Of a stretch of 64,000 bases of DNA, positions 28,639 through 36,789 are shown piece by piece (within the stretch, counting starts at the first letter, position 1; every line of letters starts with the position of its first letter). The stretch covers positions 95,212 through 159,211 of the forward strand of contig NZ_RHNU01000001.1 of the NCBI RefSeq assembly GCF_003946015.1. Direction: 5' to 3'. Made by a program: the position numbers and the translations under genes. The notes under the pieces are model-generated. The model searched no databases. It saw only the letters and a program-made list of their open reading frames with translations, and was not told the origin of the DNA. The stretch is from Companilactobacillus insicii (GTDB lineage: Bacteria; Bacillota; Bacilli; Lactobacillales; Lactobacillaceae).

Positions 28639-29628
28639 TTAGTCTTCATAACCATTCATATGCTTAGTTTTAAAGTTCCATGCATCCTCAATAACTTTAT
28701 GAACATCGTCGTATTGTGGTTTCCAATTAAGAACTTTACGTGCTTTAGTTGAATCAGCAATTAAAGTACTTGGATCTCCAGGACGACGTGGACCTATTTC
28801 GGCAGGTATTTCTTTGCCAGTTACTTCGCGTGCTGCTTCCAAGATTTCCTTATTTGAGAAGCCATTTGATGAACCTAAGTTGAAGATGTTGCTATCATTG
28901 CCAGCACGAAGATATTCCATTGCTAGACGATGTGCTTCAGCCAAATCTTCAACGTGTACATAGTCACGGACATTAGTACCATCTTTAGTATCGTAATCGT
29001 CACCGAAAATTGTTAGTTTATCACGTTGACCAGCAGCTGTCTGTAGAACAACGGGGATTAAGTGAGTCTCTGGATTATGATCTTCACCAATAGTACCGTC
29101 AGCCTTGGCACCAGCAACATTAAAGTAACGCAATGCAATAAATTTAATTCCATATGCGACATCTGACCAATGCATAATCTTTTCCATAGCAAGTTTACTT
29201 TCACCATATGGATTAGTTGGAATAGTTGGATCAGTTTCTTTGATAGGAATTTGTTTAGGTTCTCCATACGTTGCGGCAGTGGATGAGAACACGATATGTT
29301 TAACATCGAAGTTATTCATAACTTCCAATAGAGAAATCATTCCGTAAGTGTTGTTATCGAAATATTTAAGAGGGTCTTTCATCGACTCAGGAACAACAGA
29401 GAAGGCTGCAAAATGAATTACATCTGTAATGTCTTCAGCTTGGAATAATTTAATCAAAAATTCCTTATCACGAACATCACCTTGATAAAACTTTGCTTTA
29501 TCATTAACGGCTTCCCTATGACCAGTTTCCAAATTATCAGCTACAACAACGTCATAGCCCATGTTGCATAAATGATCAACGGTATGTGAGCCAACATAGC
29601 CCGCACCACCAAGTACAAGAATACTCAT
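28639..29628 (-). CDS. galE: UDP-glucose 4-epimerase
   Basis: A 329-residue short-chain dehydrogenase that interconverts UDP-glucose and UDP-galactose with bound NAD. The Rossmann motif GGAGYVGSH (residues 7-15), the [11 protein letters not shown] serine segment, the catalytic YGESK motif and RYFNVAGA are visible. GGAGGTAATTTT precedes the ATG. The gene stands alone, without galK or galT beside it, which suggests a role in cell-wall or exopolysaccharide sugar supply as well as galactose use. Confidence 0.96.
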   Translation of the reverse strand: MSILVLGGAGYVGSHTVDHLCNMGYDVVVADNLETGHREAVNDKAKFYQGDVRDKEFLIKLFQAEDITDVIHFAAFSVVPESMKDPLKYFDNNTYGMISLLEVMNNFDVKHIVFSSTAATYGEPKQIPIKETDPTIPTNPYGESKLAMEKIMHWSDVAYGIKFIALRYFNVAGAKADGTIGEDHNPETHLIPVVLQTAAGQRDKLTIFGDDYDTKDGTNVRDYVHVEDLAEAHRLAMEYLRAGNDSNIFNLGSSNGFSNKEILEAAREVTGKEIPAEIGPRRPGDPSTLIADSTKARKVLNWKPQYDDVHKVIEDAWNFKTKHMNGYED

Positions 29629-29781
29629 AAAATTACCTCCGATATTGAATTAAGTCTATTATAACGTATTATCGTATTTTAAGGTTCATAGCTTAACTGT
29701 GGCTTAAAAATTTAACTTTTTTTGTGTTATGCTTTAATATATTATTATAAAAATAAAATTATCTGAACGGAATGAAGAGCC

Positions 29782-30444
29782 ATGAAGAAATTTTTTACAA
29801 TTTTAGGGACGGTTGTTCTATTATTAGTAGCTTTAGCGTTAATTTTTAATGAGCCTATTAAAGAGTATGCTGTTGGACGAATATCAGATCAACATTTGAA
29901 TTCATTAACGGCGTCTAAAGTTAAAAAGAATGAGAATAAACAAGGTGAGTTTGATTTTAAAAAAGTTAAACCATTAACAGCATCGCAAGTGGCTAAGGCA
30001 TCAGTTAATAATGATGCAGCGGTCATTGGTAAGATGGCTGTTCCTTCAGTTAAAATGTATCTTCCTATCGTGAAGGGATTAAGTGATAATTCTCTCTCCA
30101 CTGGTGGTGGTACTATGAAGGAACATGAAAAAATGGGACAAAATAATTATGCTTTAGCTGGCCACTATATGACGGCTAAGGGTGCCTTGTTTTCTCCCTT
30201 GGAGAATGCTCAAATAGGTGATTTAGCTTATATTACTAATATGAAGCGTGTTTACACGTACAAGATTTTTTATAAAAAAATTGTCCCTCCAACGGCAGTG
30301 TACTTGTTAGACGATGAAAAGGGACAGAAGTTATTAACATTAATAACCTGTGCAGATGGCGGAACTAATCGTTGGGCTATTCAGGCTTCATTAGTAAGCA
30401 GTATGCCTGCAAATAAGAGTACATTGGCGGTATTTTCTAAATAA
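29782..30444 (+). CDS. srtA: Class A sortase
   Basis: A 220-residue membrane-anchored transpeptidase that links LPxTG proteins to peptidoglycan. It has an N-terminal signal anchor (residues 4-22) and a sortase barrel. The catalytic triad is visible: H128 (LAGHYM), C190 (TLITC) and R197 (TNRWAIQA). The TLITC wording matches class A enzymes. It lies divergent from galE with AT-rich promoter sequence between (TTGTGT near 29720 with TATTAT-like boxes). A terminator follows immediately. Confidence 0.93.
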   Translation: MKKFFTILGTVVLLLVALALIFNEPIKEYAVGRISDQHLNSLTASKVKKNENKQGEFDFKKVKPLTASQVAKASVNNDAAVIGKMAVPSVKMYLPIVKGLSDNSLSTGGGTMKEHEKMGQNNYALAGHYMTAKGALFSPLENAQIGDLAYITNMKRVYTYKIFYKKIVPPTAVYLLDDEKGQKLLTLITCADGGTNRWAIQASLVSSMPANKSTLAVFSK

Positions 30445-30472
30445 GTTTGGCAAATGTCAAGCTTATTTTTTT
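30440..30472 (+). terminator. Intrinsic terminator after srtA
   Basis: The stem AATAAGTTTG / CAAGCTTATT with a trailing T-run overlaps the srtA stop codon. Confidence 0.8.
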
Positions 30473-30514
30473 GTGATAAAGACTGTTATAATGATTTAGT
30501 TAGTAGGTGATGTA

Positions 30515-32824
30515 GTGGTATTAATCAATTGGGAAAAAAGAAAAAATCCCACTAAAAAAGAGATTTCAGATTTTTCAAATGAAAACAATGTCAGTCCAAT
30601 TTTGGCTGAACTATTGATGTCACGTGATTTAACTACGAAGTCGGATATAGATGACTTTATTCACGCAGATATAACTGAATTGCAAGATCCTTTTGGCTTA
30701 CATGATATGGACAAGGCCCTTGAGGTTATCGATGAGGCAGTTGAAAGTGGAAGTAAGATAGCTATATATGGTGATTATGACGCCGATGGTGTAACTAGTA
30801 CTTCTATTATGAAGTTAACGCTTCAAAAGTTGGGTGTTAAACCCATTTTTTATATTCCGGATCGTTTTAAAGATGGATATGGTCCTAACTTAGACGTTTA
30901 CAAGTTCTTGGCTGATCAAAATATCGATTTACTGATTACGGTTGATAATGGTGTTAGTGGTAAAGATGAAATCAAGTACTTGAAAGATCAAGGTATAAAA
31001 GTAGTAGTAACTGATCATCATGACTTACCCGATGAGTTACCCGAAGCCGATGCAATCGTTCATCCAACGATTCCAGGTTCAGAATATATTTGCCCATATT
31101 TGTCTGGTGCCGGTGTAGCCTTTAAAATTGCCGATGCATTGCTAGGTGATGATGCTCTGGAATTGATTGATTTAGCCGCTATTGGTACTATTGCGGATTC
31201 TGTGCCGTTATTAGGAGAGAATCGTGTAATTGTTACTGAAGGATTAAAACGTATGGCAGACAACAATCATGTTGGTTTGGGAGCATTAATAAAAAAATGC
31301 AAATTAAAAATCAATCAGATGACAGAGGAAGATGTTGGTTTTAAAATTGCCCCAAGAATTAATGCTTTAGGTAGATTAACTAATGCCTCTTCTGGTGTGG
31401 AATTGCTTACTACTGGGGATGTTTCTTTTGCTAAAGAAATTGTTGATGAAACTGAAGAAATAAATTCTAAACGACAAGAATTAGTTGCAACGGCTTTTAA
31501 TGATTCAGAATCACAAATTGTTGATCAAAAAGATGATGGTGTTTTGATTCTAAAAAGTGAGAATTGGCACCAAGGTATTTTGGGAATTGTTGCTAGTCGT
31601 GCTGTTGAACAAGAGAATAAGCCAGCGTTAGTTATGCAATATGATGAAGATTCTAAACTTTATAAGGGTTCGGGAAGAAGTCCTGAAGGATTCAATTTGT
31701 TTAATGCTCTGAATGCCCATAATGAATTATTTGCTAGTTTTGGTGGTCATGCACAGGCATGTGGATTCTCGATTTCAAAAGAAGGGTTAGAAAAATTAAC
31801 ACCTTTACTTTTGGAAGAACCTGCCAAGCAGAATTTTAATCCAGAAGGCTCAGTTTCAAAATATTTTGATTTGAATCTTGATATGAGTCAACTGAACTTT
31901 GATTTAATTAAGGAAATAAATCGTCTAGCTCCATTTGGTATGGGTAATCCAAAGCCAGTTATAAAGTTGGGCAATGTATCGTTATCTCAAGTTAAATCGA
32001 TTGGTAAAGATGGAACTCATTTAAAGGCTAATGTTACTGATAATAATCAACAAGTTAGTGCCATAGGTTTTGGGATGTTTTCAAAAGCTGAAGGTATGAA
32101 TACAGATATCTGTGATGTTTATGGAGAGTTAGGAATAAATGAATGGGCAGGGCGCAAGAATTTACAATTAATGCTTGATGATTTTGAAGTTTCTTCAGAA
32201 GGATTAAAAATTGAAAAGTTAAAAAATGTCTATTTTGATTATCGAAATAAACAAATATCAGCTGCAATATTAGATAAATTTGACGCAGTTGTTTTCTTTA
32301 ATTCAACTTATTATGAAGCCGCAAATCGTCAACACCCAAGTGTGAAACTAATCATGTATAATGAGGCTTGTGATGGAAAGAATATTTTGATTTATGATCG
32401 TCCACACAACCTTGAATTGTTTAAAGAATTCATTAAAAAGAATCAAACTAGTCACGTTGCTTTGTATTTACATACTAATTTGACAAATCGCTACCTAAAG
32501 CCTGATATGATAGCTATGAAAAGTTTTTTGAAATATTTATATACTCATCAAAATGTTAAGGTAGATGGTATGGATCTAGTAGCTGAATATTTAGGTTACA
32601 AAAAAACTGATATAGATTTCTATTTAAAAGTGTTTTTTGAGCTAGATTTTGTTAAAATGGTAAATGGCTTTGTTGAAAAAGCTAATGCTTCACAACAACG
32701 CGAATTGATTGAATCTCCAACATATCTTAAGAGATTACAACGCAATGATGTTGAAAAAATATTAATTGAGTCTGATTTTGACAATTTGTTATCGTGGATG
32801 AGCGACTACGATTGTCACTGTTAG
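30515..32824 (+). CDS. recJ: Single-stranded-DNA-specific exonuclease RecJ
   Basis: A 769-residue 5'-3' exonuclease for recombination and mismatch repair. The DHH phosphoesterase motifs are visible: YGDYDADGVTS, TVDNGVSG, VTDHHDLP and the DHHA1 motif GGHAQACGFS. The C-terminal third (from about residue 560) is the extra domain found in Firmicute RecJ proteins. The start is GTG 30515 with AGGTGA four bases ahead; spacing is tight, so the exact start is a little uncertain. apt follows 21 bases later, a common lactobacillus gene order. Confidence 0.94.
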   Translation: MVLINWEKRKNPTKKEISDFSNENNVSPILAELLMSRDLTTKSDIDDFIHADITELQDPFGLHDMDKALEVIDEAVESGSKIAIYGDYDADGVTSTSIMKLTLQKLGVKPIFYIPDRFKDGYGPNLDVYKFLADQNIDLLITVDNGVSGKDEIKYLKDQGIKVVVTDHHDLPDELPEADAIVHPTIPGSEYICPYLSGAGVAFKIADALLGDDALELIDLAAIGTIADSVPLLGENRVIVTEGLKRMADNNHVGLGALIKKCKLKINQMTEEDVGFKIAPRINALGRLTNASSGVELLTTGDVSFAKEIVDETEEINSKRQELVATAFNDSESQIVDQKDDGVLILKSENWHQGILGIVASRAVEQENKPALVMQYDEDSKLYKGSGRSPEGFNLFNALNAHNELFASFGGHAQACGFSISKEGLEKLTPLLLEEPAKQNFNPEGSVSKYFDLNLDMSQLNFDLIKEINRLAPFGMGNPKPVIKLGNVSLSQVKSIGKDGTHLKANVTDNNQQVSAIGFGMFSKAEGMNTDICDVYGELGINEWAGRKNLQLMLDDFEVSSEGLKIEKLKNVYFDYRNKQISAAILDKFDAVVFFNSTYYEAANRQHPSVKLIMYNEACDGKNILIYDRPHNLELFKEFIKKNQTSHVALYLHTNLTNRYLKPDMIAMKSFLKYLYTHQNVKVDGMDLVAEYLGYKKTDIDFYLKVFFELDFVKMVNGFVEKANASQQRELIESPTYLKRLQRNDVEKILIESDFDNLLSWMSDYDCHC

Positions 32825-32845
32825 GTTGAATGGAGAAATTAAAAG

Positions 32846-33364
32846 ATGGATATTGATTTTAAGAAATATGTTGCTGATGTTCCGGATTTTCCAGAGCCAG
32901 GTGTACTATTTCGTGACATTTCACCATTAATGTTGGACGGCAAAGCATACGCAGCCGCAACAGATGAAATAGTTGAATATGCTAAGAGCCGTGGTGCTGA
33001 AATGATTGCCGGACCCGAAGCACGTGGATTTATCGTAGGATGTCCAGTTGCTTATAAATTGGGAGTTGGATTTGCCCCAGCACGTAAAAAGGGCAAGTTG
33101 CCTCGTGAAACTGAATCAGTAACTTATGATTTGGAATACGGACAAAGCTCATTGTATATGCAAAAAGATGCTGTTAAACCTGGACAAAAGGTTCTTGTCG
33201 TTGATGATTTAATGGCAACTGGTGGAACATTGGCCGCAACAATTGATTTAGTTGAGAAACTAGGTGGAATTGTTGTCGGAACTGCTTTCTTAATTGAGTT
33301 AAAAGATCTTCATGGTCGTGACAAAATTAAAGGGTATGATATGTTTACTTTGATGCAATATTAA
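32846..33364 (+). CDS. apt: Adenine phosphoribosyltransferase
   Basis: A 172-residue purine salvage enzyme that converts adenine and PRPP to AMP. The N-terminal [28 protein letters not shown] and the PRPP-binding loop [13 protein letters not shown] are diagnostic. Length is as usual for the family. TGGAGA precedes the ATG at 32846. It is likely co-transcribed with recJ; the tRNA gene follows 34 bases after the stop. Confidence 0.97.
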   Translation: MDIDFKKYVADVPDFPEPGVLFRDISPLMLDGKAYAAATDEIVEYAKSRGAEMIAGPEARGFIVGCPVAYKLGVGFAPARKKGKLPRETESVTYDLEYGQSSLYMQKDAVKPGQKVLVVDDLMATGGTLAATIDLVEKLGGIVVGTAFLIELKDLHGRDKIKGYDMFTLMQY

Positions 33365-33398
33365 TAATATAATAGTAGAGGTGAAGGCCTCTTATTAT

Positions 33399-33486
33399 GG
33401 TGAGTTGGCAGAGTGGTAATGCACCGGACTCGAAATCCGGCGAACCGATTAATATCGGCGCGCAGGTTCAAATCCTGTACTCACCT
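33399..33486 (+). tRNA. tRNA-Ser (anticodon CGA)
   Basis: A cloverleaf with a long variable arm can be drawn by eye: acceptor GGTGAGT / ACTCACC, anticodon stem CCGGA / TCCGG around loop CTCGAAA (anticodon CGA), variable stem CCGAT / ATCGG, and T-arm GCAGG-TTCAAAT-CCTGT. The long variable arm and anticodon identify serine (codon UCG). CCA is not encoded. The base after the acceptor is T, whereas bacterial serine tRNAs usually have G there. A terminator follows. Confidence 0.93.
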
Positions 33487-33494
33487 TAGATAAC

Positions 33495-33535
33495 AAAAAC
33501 CAGAAAGATTTTAATTTAATCTTTCTGGTTTTTTG
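33495..33535. terminator. Bidirectional terminator after tRNA-Ser
   Basis: The 14-bp stem AAACCAGAAAGATT / AATCTTTCTGGTTT is flanked by A- and T-runs. It ends the tRNA transcript rightward and overlaps the last codons of the convergent hypothetical gene. Confidence 0.88.
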
Positions 33536-33884
33536 TATCTTTTACAAATATAATATTATCGCCACTAATATAAGCTGAGTATTTACCGTCTAACTTTATT
33601 TTTTCTTTTGCATGAATATTGTATTTACCATCGAATAATCTAATAAAAGCAGTATCTGCAGTGTAATTGTTAGGTAGTTTCTCTATTAAAGAGTCATTTA
33701 TATCATGACCATCAATTACATAAAAATACAGTTTGGGAGCGACGGATTGAGTAGGAATTCTAATGTGGAATTCATTGAAGTTATTATCTAATGTTAAAAA
33801 GGTAGCATCATTATCGATGTAAGAAATACTTTCAAATTTTTTTTCTGATCCATCAGGATATTTTACGTCAATATATTTAGTCAT
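33516..33884 (-). CDS. Hypothetical protein
   Basis: A 122-residue soluble protein with no recognisable motif or membrane segment. It looks beta-rich (alternating strands such as FHIRIPTQ, LYFYVIDG and YSAYISGDNIIFVKD), begins with a YIDVKYPDGSEKKFESI stretch, and has a lysine-rich tail. I chose the ATG at 33884; the upstream GTG at 33893 overlaps the AAGTGAG site. It lies convergent with the tRNA and divergent from the GNAT gene. Conservation in other lactobacilli would be needed to suggest a function. Confidence 0.6.
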   Translation of the reverse strand: MTKYIDVKYPDGSEKKFESISYIDNDATFLTLDNNFNEFHIRIPTQSVAPKLYFYVIDGHDINDSLIEKLPNNYTADTAFIRLFDGKYNIHAKEKIKLDGKYSAYISGDNIIFVKDTKNQKD

Positions 33885-34037
33885 TTTTCTCACTTCAATT
33901 CTTTACCCGAATAATAGTATGGTTTAGTGGATAGTTAGAAGAAAAAAGCTCACAAAATGCTATAATGTCTACATTGAATAAAGGGTTAATATATCATTTA
34001 ATAATCAATTTAATTGATTGTTTTCGGAGGTAATATA

Positions 34038-34649
34038 ATTATAAAAATTAAGCAAATTAATAAAAAAGACCTTTCTAAGTTAGCTGAGTTTTCATCTATT
34101 GGAATGCACTTTGACAGATATACTAAATCTAAGTTTTTAGAAAAGATGTATTCAGAATATCTTATTCGTTATGAATACTCTCATGCGACAGTGGCTCTGG
34201 GTGCATATGATGATAACAATCAATTTAGAGGTGCTATTTTTGGTAGATTTAACAACGAAGTGTTAGTTGATCAAGGATTATTCAATAAAAATTATTCTAC
34301 ATTGGCAAATAGGATAGTTAATATTGGTTTTGGATCTGAATCAGGTGTGTATGATCAAGTTAATGCTGAAATGTTGCGAGAATTGGAGAAAAAAATGAAG
34401 CTTGATGGTGAATTGTCCTTATTTGCTGTTGATCCTGAGGCTAATGGACAAGGAGTCGGTTCAAAGCTATTATCGGAATTATCAAGACGTTATTCAGGAA
34501 AGAATATTTATTTGTATACTGATAGCAATTGTACTTATCAGTTCTATGAACATAGAGGTTTTATAAGGGATTTTGCAGTTAGGGCACATGAACCAAGTCA
34601 GCCATTAAACCAAAAGATGACATATTTTATTTATCATAAAAAATTATAA
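34038..34649 (+). CDS. GNAT family N-acetyltransferase with apparent ATT start
   Basis: About 203 residues. The C-terminal half carries the acetyl-CoA binding motif LFAVDPEANGQGVGSKLL and the FYEHRGF strand of GNAT enzymes; the substrate is unknown. The strongest ribosome site, CGGAGG at 34025-34030, is followed seven bases later by ATT (34038), not ATG, GTG or TTG. An in-frame TTG at 34014 lies before that site and the next ATG is 22 codons further in, past the first conserved residues. I therefore favour the ATT start but cannot prove it. Confidence 0.78.
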   Translation: MIKIKQINKKDLSKLAEFSSIGMHFDRYTKSKFLEKMYSEYLIRYEYSHATVALGAYDDNNQFRGAIFGRFNNEVLVDQGLFNKNYSTLANRIVNIGFGSESGVYDQVNAEMLRELEKKMKLDGELSLFAVDPEANGQGVGSKLLSELSRRYSGKNIYLYTDSNCTYQFYEHRGFIRDFAVRAHEPSQPLNQKMTYFIYHKKL

Positions 34650-34670
34650 TTAGATTTTGAGAGGGAAAAA

Positions 34671-35459
34671 ATGATAGCATTAAAGTCAACACGTGAAATA
34701 AAGGGCATGCAAGAAGCTGGTGATATTTTAACTGGTTTGTTTCATGAACTTGAGAAATATGTGAAACCAGGATTATCAACTTGGGATATTGATAATTTTT
34801 CGTACAAATATATTACCGAACATGGTGCTACTCCAGGAGAACTCAACTTTGAGGGTTATAAGTATTCCACTTGTATTAGTGTTAATGACATGATTTGTCA
34901 TGGTTGTCCAAGTAAGGATATTATTGTTAAAGATGGCTATTTGATTAAATTAGATACGGTTATTGACTACCGCGGATATTTAAGTGATGCTTGCCATGCA
35001 TTGGTAGTTGGTGCAGCTAGTCCGGAGGTAAAAAACCTAATGGACGTAACTTTAACAGCACTGTATAAAGGGATTGACCAAGCGGTTGTCGGTAATAGGA
35101 TAGGCGATATTGGATTTGCAATTCAGGATTATGCTGAAAATGAGTTAGGGTATGGCGTAGTCAGAGATTATATAGGTCATGGAATTGGTCCAACGATGCA
35201 TGAGGAACCTGATGTTCCTCATTACGGTAAGCCTGGCCATGGTATGCGACTGAAAGCCGGAATGACAATAACAATTGAACCCATGATCAATGTTGGAAGT
35301 TTTGAATGTAGCGAACCAGATGAAAATGATGGATGGACGATAAGAACTGTTGATGGTAGTTTGAGTTGTCAATATGAACATACGATAGTAATTACTGATG
35401 ATGGACCTAAGATTTTAACTTCGTTTGATCATGAGAAAGATTCTAAATATTTACTTTAA
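34671..35459 (+). CDS. map: Methionine aminopeptidase, type I
   Basis: A 262-residue metalloprotease that removes initiator methionine. The metal ligands are visible as two aspartates (KLDTVIDYRGYLSDACHA), a histidine (YIGHGIG), and two glutamates (TIEPM and QYEHT). The substrate histidine is in TMHEEPDVPHYG. The length matches the slightly long form found in lactobacilli, which has a C-terminal extension and an internal acidic insert (SEPDENDG). GAGAGGG precedes the ATG. It follows the GNAT gene by 21 bases. Confidence 0.94.
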   Translation: MIALKSTREIKGMQEAGDILTGLFHELEKYVKPGLSTWDIDNFSYKYITEHGATPGELNFEGYKYSTCISVNDMICHGCPSKDIIVKDGYLIKLDTVIDYRGYLSDACHALVVGAASPEVKNLMDVTLTALYKGIDQAVVGNRIGDIGFAIQDYAENELGYGVVRDYIGHGIGPTMHEEPDVPHYGKPGHGMRLKAGMTITIEPMINVGSFECSEPDENDGWTIRTVDGSLSCQYEHTIVITDDGPKILTSFDHEKDSKYLL

Positions 35460-35462
35460 TGT

Positions 35463-35497
35463 TAAGGCTTTGGATGTAATGTCTAGAGCCTTTTTTG
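35463..35497 (+). terminator. Intrinsic terminator after map
   Basis: The stem AAGGCTTTGGA / TCTAGAGCCTT with one mismatch is followed by six T residues. Confidence 0.8.
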
Positions 35498-35500
35498 GTT

Positions 35501-35540
35501 GAAAAAAGACAGGTAAAATTTTTAAGTTTTACCTGTCTTT
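35501..35540 (-). terminator. Intrinsic terminator serving the small minus-strand ORF
   Basis: A 14-bp perfect stem AAAGACAGGTAAAA / TTTTACCTGTCTTT. On the minus strand it ends in a T-run (CTGTCTTTTTT), 20 bases past the stop of the 48-residue ORF. Confidence 0.8.
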
Positions 35541-35559
35541 AATATTTTAATCGTTAAAT

Positions 35560-35706
35560 TTAGTTTTTAGACGGAGGGATGCTGTGTTCAAAATTTTCAA
35601 ATCCAACCACATATTTGTAACTGACCATTTTGTTAATTGAAACAACGCATGAAATTTTATTGCTAGGTCCATTATTGGTAATAGCTACAGGGTAGATTAC
35701 TGTCAA
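35560..35706 (-). CDS. Small ORF, 48 residues, unknown function
   Basis: A short frame I found by reading the minus strand between map and lysR. TTG at 35706 has GAGGAG seven bases ahead, and the frame ends at TAA (35562-35560) just before a strong minus-strand terminator. The peptide begins TVIYPVAITNNGPSNKIS and continues to FEHSIPPSKN; it is soluble with one cysteine and resembles nothing I know. The good ribosome site and terminator argue for a real transcript in an otherwise empty 350-base gap. It could also be the tail of a small regulatory RNA. Confidence 0.5.
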   Translation of the reverse strand: MTVIYPVAITNNGPSNKISCVVSINKMVSYKYVVGFENFEHSIPPSKN

Positions 35707-35807
35707 ATTGAAACTCCTCGCTTATTCATTTTTATTATTTCGATGGTACAAGTTTATTTTAACCTAGTTTATTTAAATACCAGAACTTTTTGCACATAAA
35801 TTAGTAA

Positions 35808-36671
35808 TTAATCTACATGATATTGCTTAATAATATAGTCTACAAAACTGGCAACTACCGGAGATCTCAGGCTTTCCTTTCGATAGCATATCCAAGTTGA
35901 ACGATTGAATGGTCTACCGCTTATCCATGTTAGTGGTTTAGTATAGCCATTAAAGTTATCTAAAACTATTTTTGGTAGAATTGTCCAACCTAATCCTGCT
36001 TCAACAAATGCCAGTGCTGTATCGATGTTGCTAGTATTCATTCTAACTGCTGGTAGTTCAGAGAATCTTTCATTGTACCAATGATTTATTTGATCGTTCA
36101 AATAGGGATCTGTTTTGTATTGAATATAATCAGAGTCACTTAATTGGTCAAAACTGATTTCTTTTAAGCTTGCTAAGCATAGGGGTTCATCACTTAGCAA
36201 CTTCTTTTCATCGTTCCATGCGTAACCCTCGCGCAATATACCAACAGAAGTTTCTCTATTTTTTAGTAGAGGATAGACATCCCAGCTGTGTCCTGTCTTA
36301 ACACTAATATTGACGTGTGGATTCTCTTTTAGGTATGTCTTTAACATGTTTGGAAGTCGATATCTAGCAAAAATTGCAGTAACACCAATTGATAGGGAAC
36401 CCTGCAATTTGTTTTTGTTACTGAACATATCTGCCTGCATAGTATTGTATTCATCTTTTAAGATTTGACAGTGTTTGATTAATTTTTTTCCAGCGGGTGT
36501 GAATTGAATTCCACTATGTTCACGAATTAACAAGGGCGTTTGAAATTCATCTTCCATTTTTTTGATGCGCTTTGTCAGGGCAGGTTGTGATGAATATAGT
36601 TTTTCAGCTGTCTTAGTAATATTGAGCTCCTTGTATAAGGTAAGCCATATCTTGACGTCTTTAAAATCCAT
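35808..36671 (-). CDS. LysR family transcriptional regulator
   Basis: A 287-residue regulator with an N-terminal winged helix-turn-helix (WLTLYKELNITKTAEKLYSSQPALTKRIKKME) and a C-terminal effector domain. I chose ATG 36671, which has GGAGG seven bases ahead and lies right at the HTH; the open frame upstream to 36830 overlaps the divergent promoter. It diverges from the aconitase-like operon. In Bacillus the LysR protein CcpC controls aconitase in response to citrate, so a tricarboxylate effector is plausible here. That is inference by position. Confidence 0.92.
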   Translation of the reverse strand: MDFKDVKIWLTLYKELNITKTAEKLYSSQPALTKRIKKMEDEFQTPLLIREHSGIQFTPAGKKLIKHCQILKDEYNTMQADMFSNKNKLQGSLSIGVTAIFARYRLPNMLKTYLKENPHVNISVKTGHSWDVYPLLKNRETSVGILREGYAWNDEKKLLSDEPLCLASLKEISFDQLSDSDYIQYKTDPYLNDQINHWYNERFSELPAVRMNTSNIDTALAFVEAGLGWTILPKIVLDNFNGYTKPLTWISGRPFNRSTWICYRKESLRSPVVASFVDYIIKQYHVD

Positions 36672-36711
36672 TTTGTTGCCTCCATAACTTTTGGTAATGG
36701 CTAACATAATA

Positions 36712-36749
36712 ATACCATATTTTACAGTATGACTAGCAGCTATTATACT
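36712..36749 (+). promoter_or_regulatory. Promoter of the aconitase-like operon with LysR box
   Basis: -35 TTTACA (36721-36726), a 17-base spacer and -10 TATACT (36744-36749). The dyad ATAC-N11-GTAT (36712-36730) overlaps the -35 and fits the T-N11-A LysR-type box. It lies between lysR and the operon it probably controls. Confidence 0.65.
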
Positions 36750-36789
36750 AAGTTTGTAAACAAAATCACAAGCAAGGTCGTGAAATATA

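Noticed and set aside
33399..33486. tRNA-Ser as a phage or island attachment site
   Set aside because: No integrase and no repeat of the tRNA 3' end is visible nearby.
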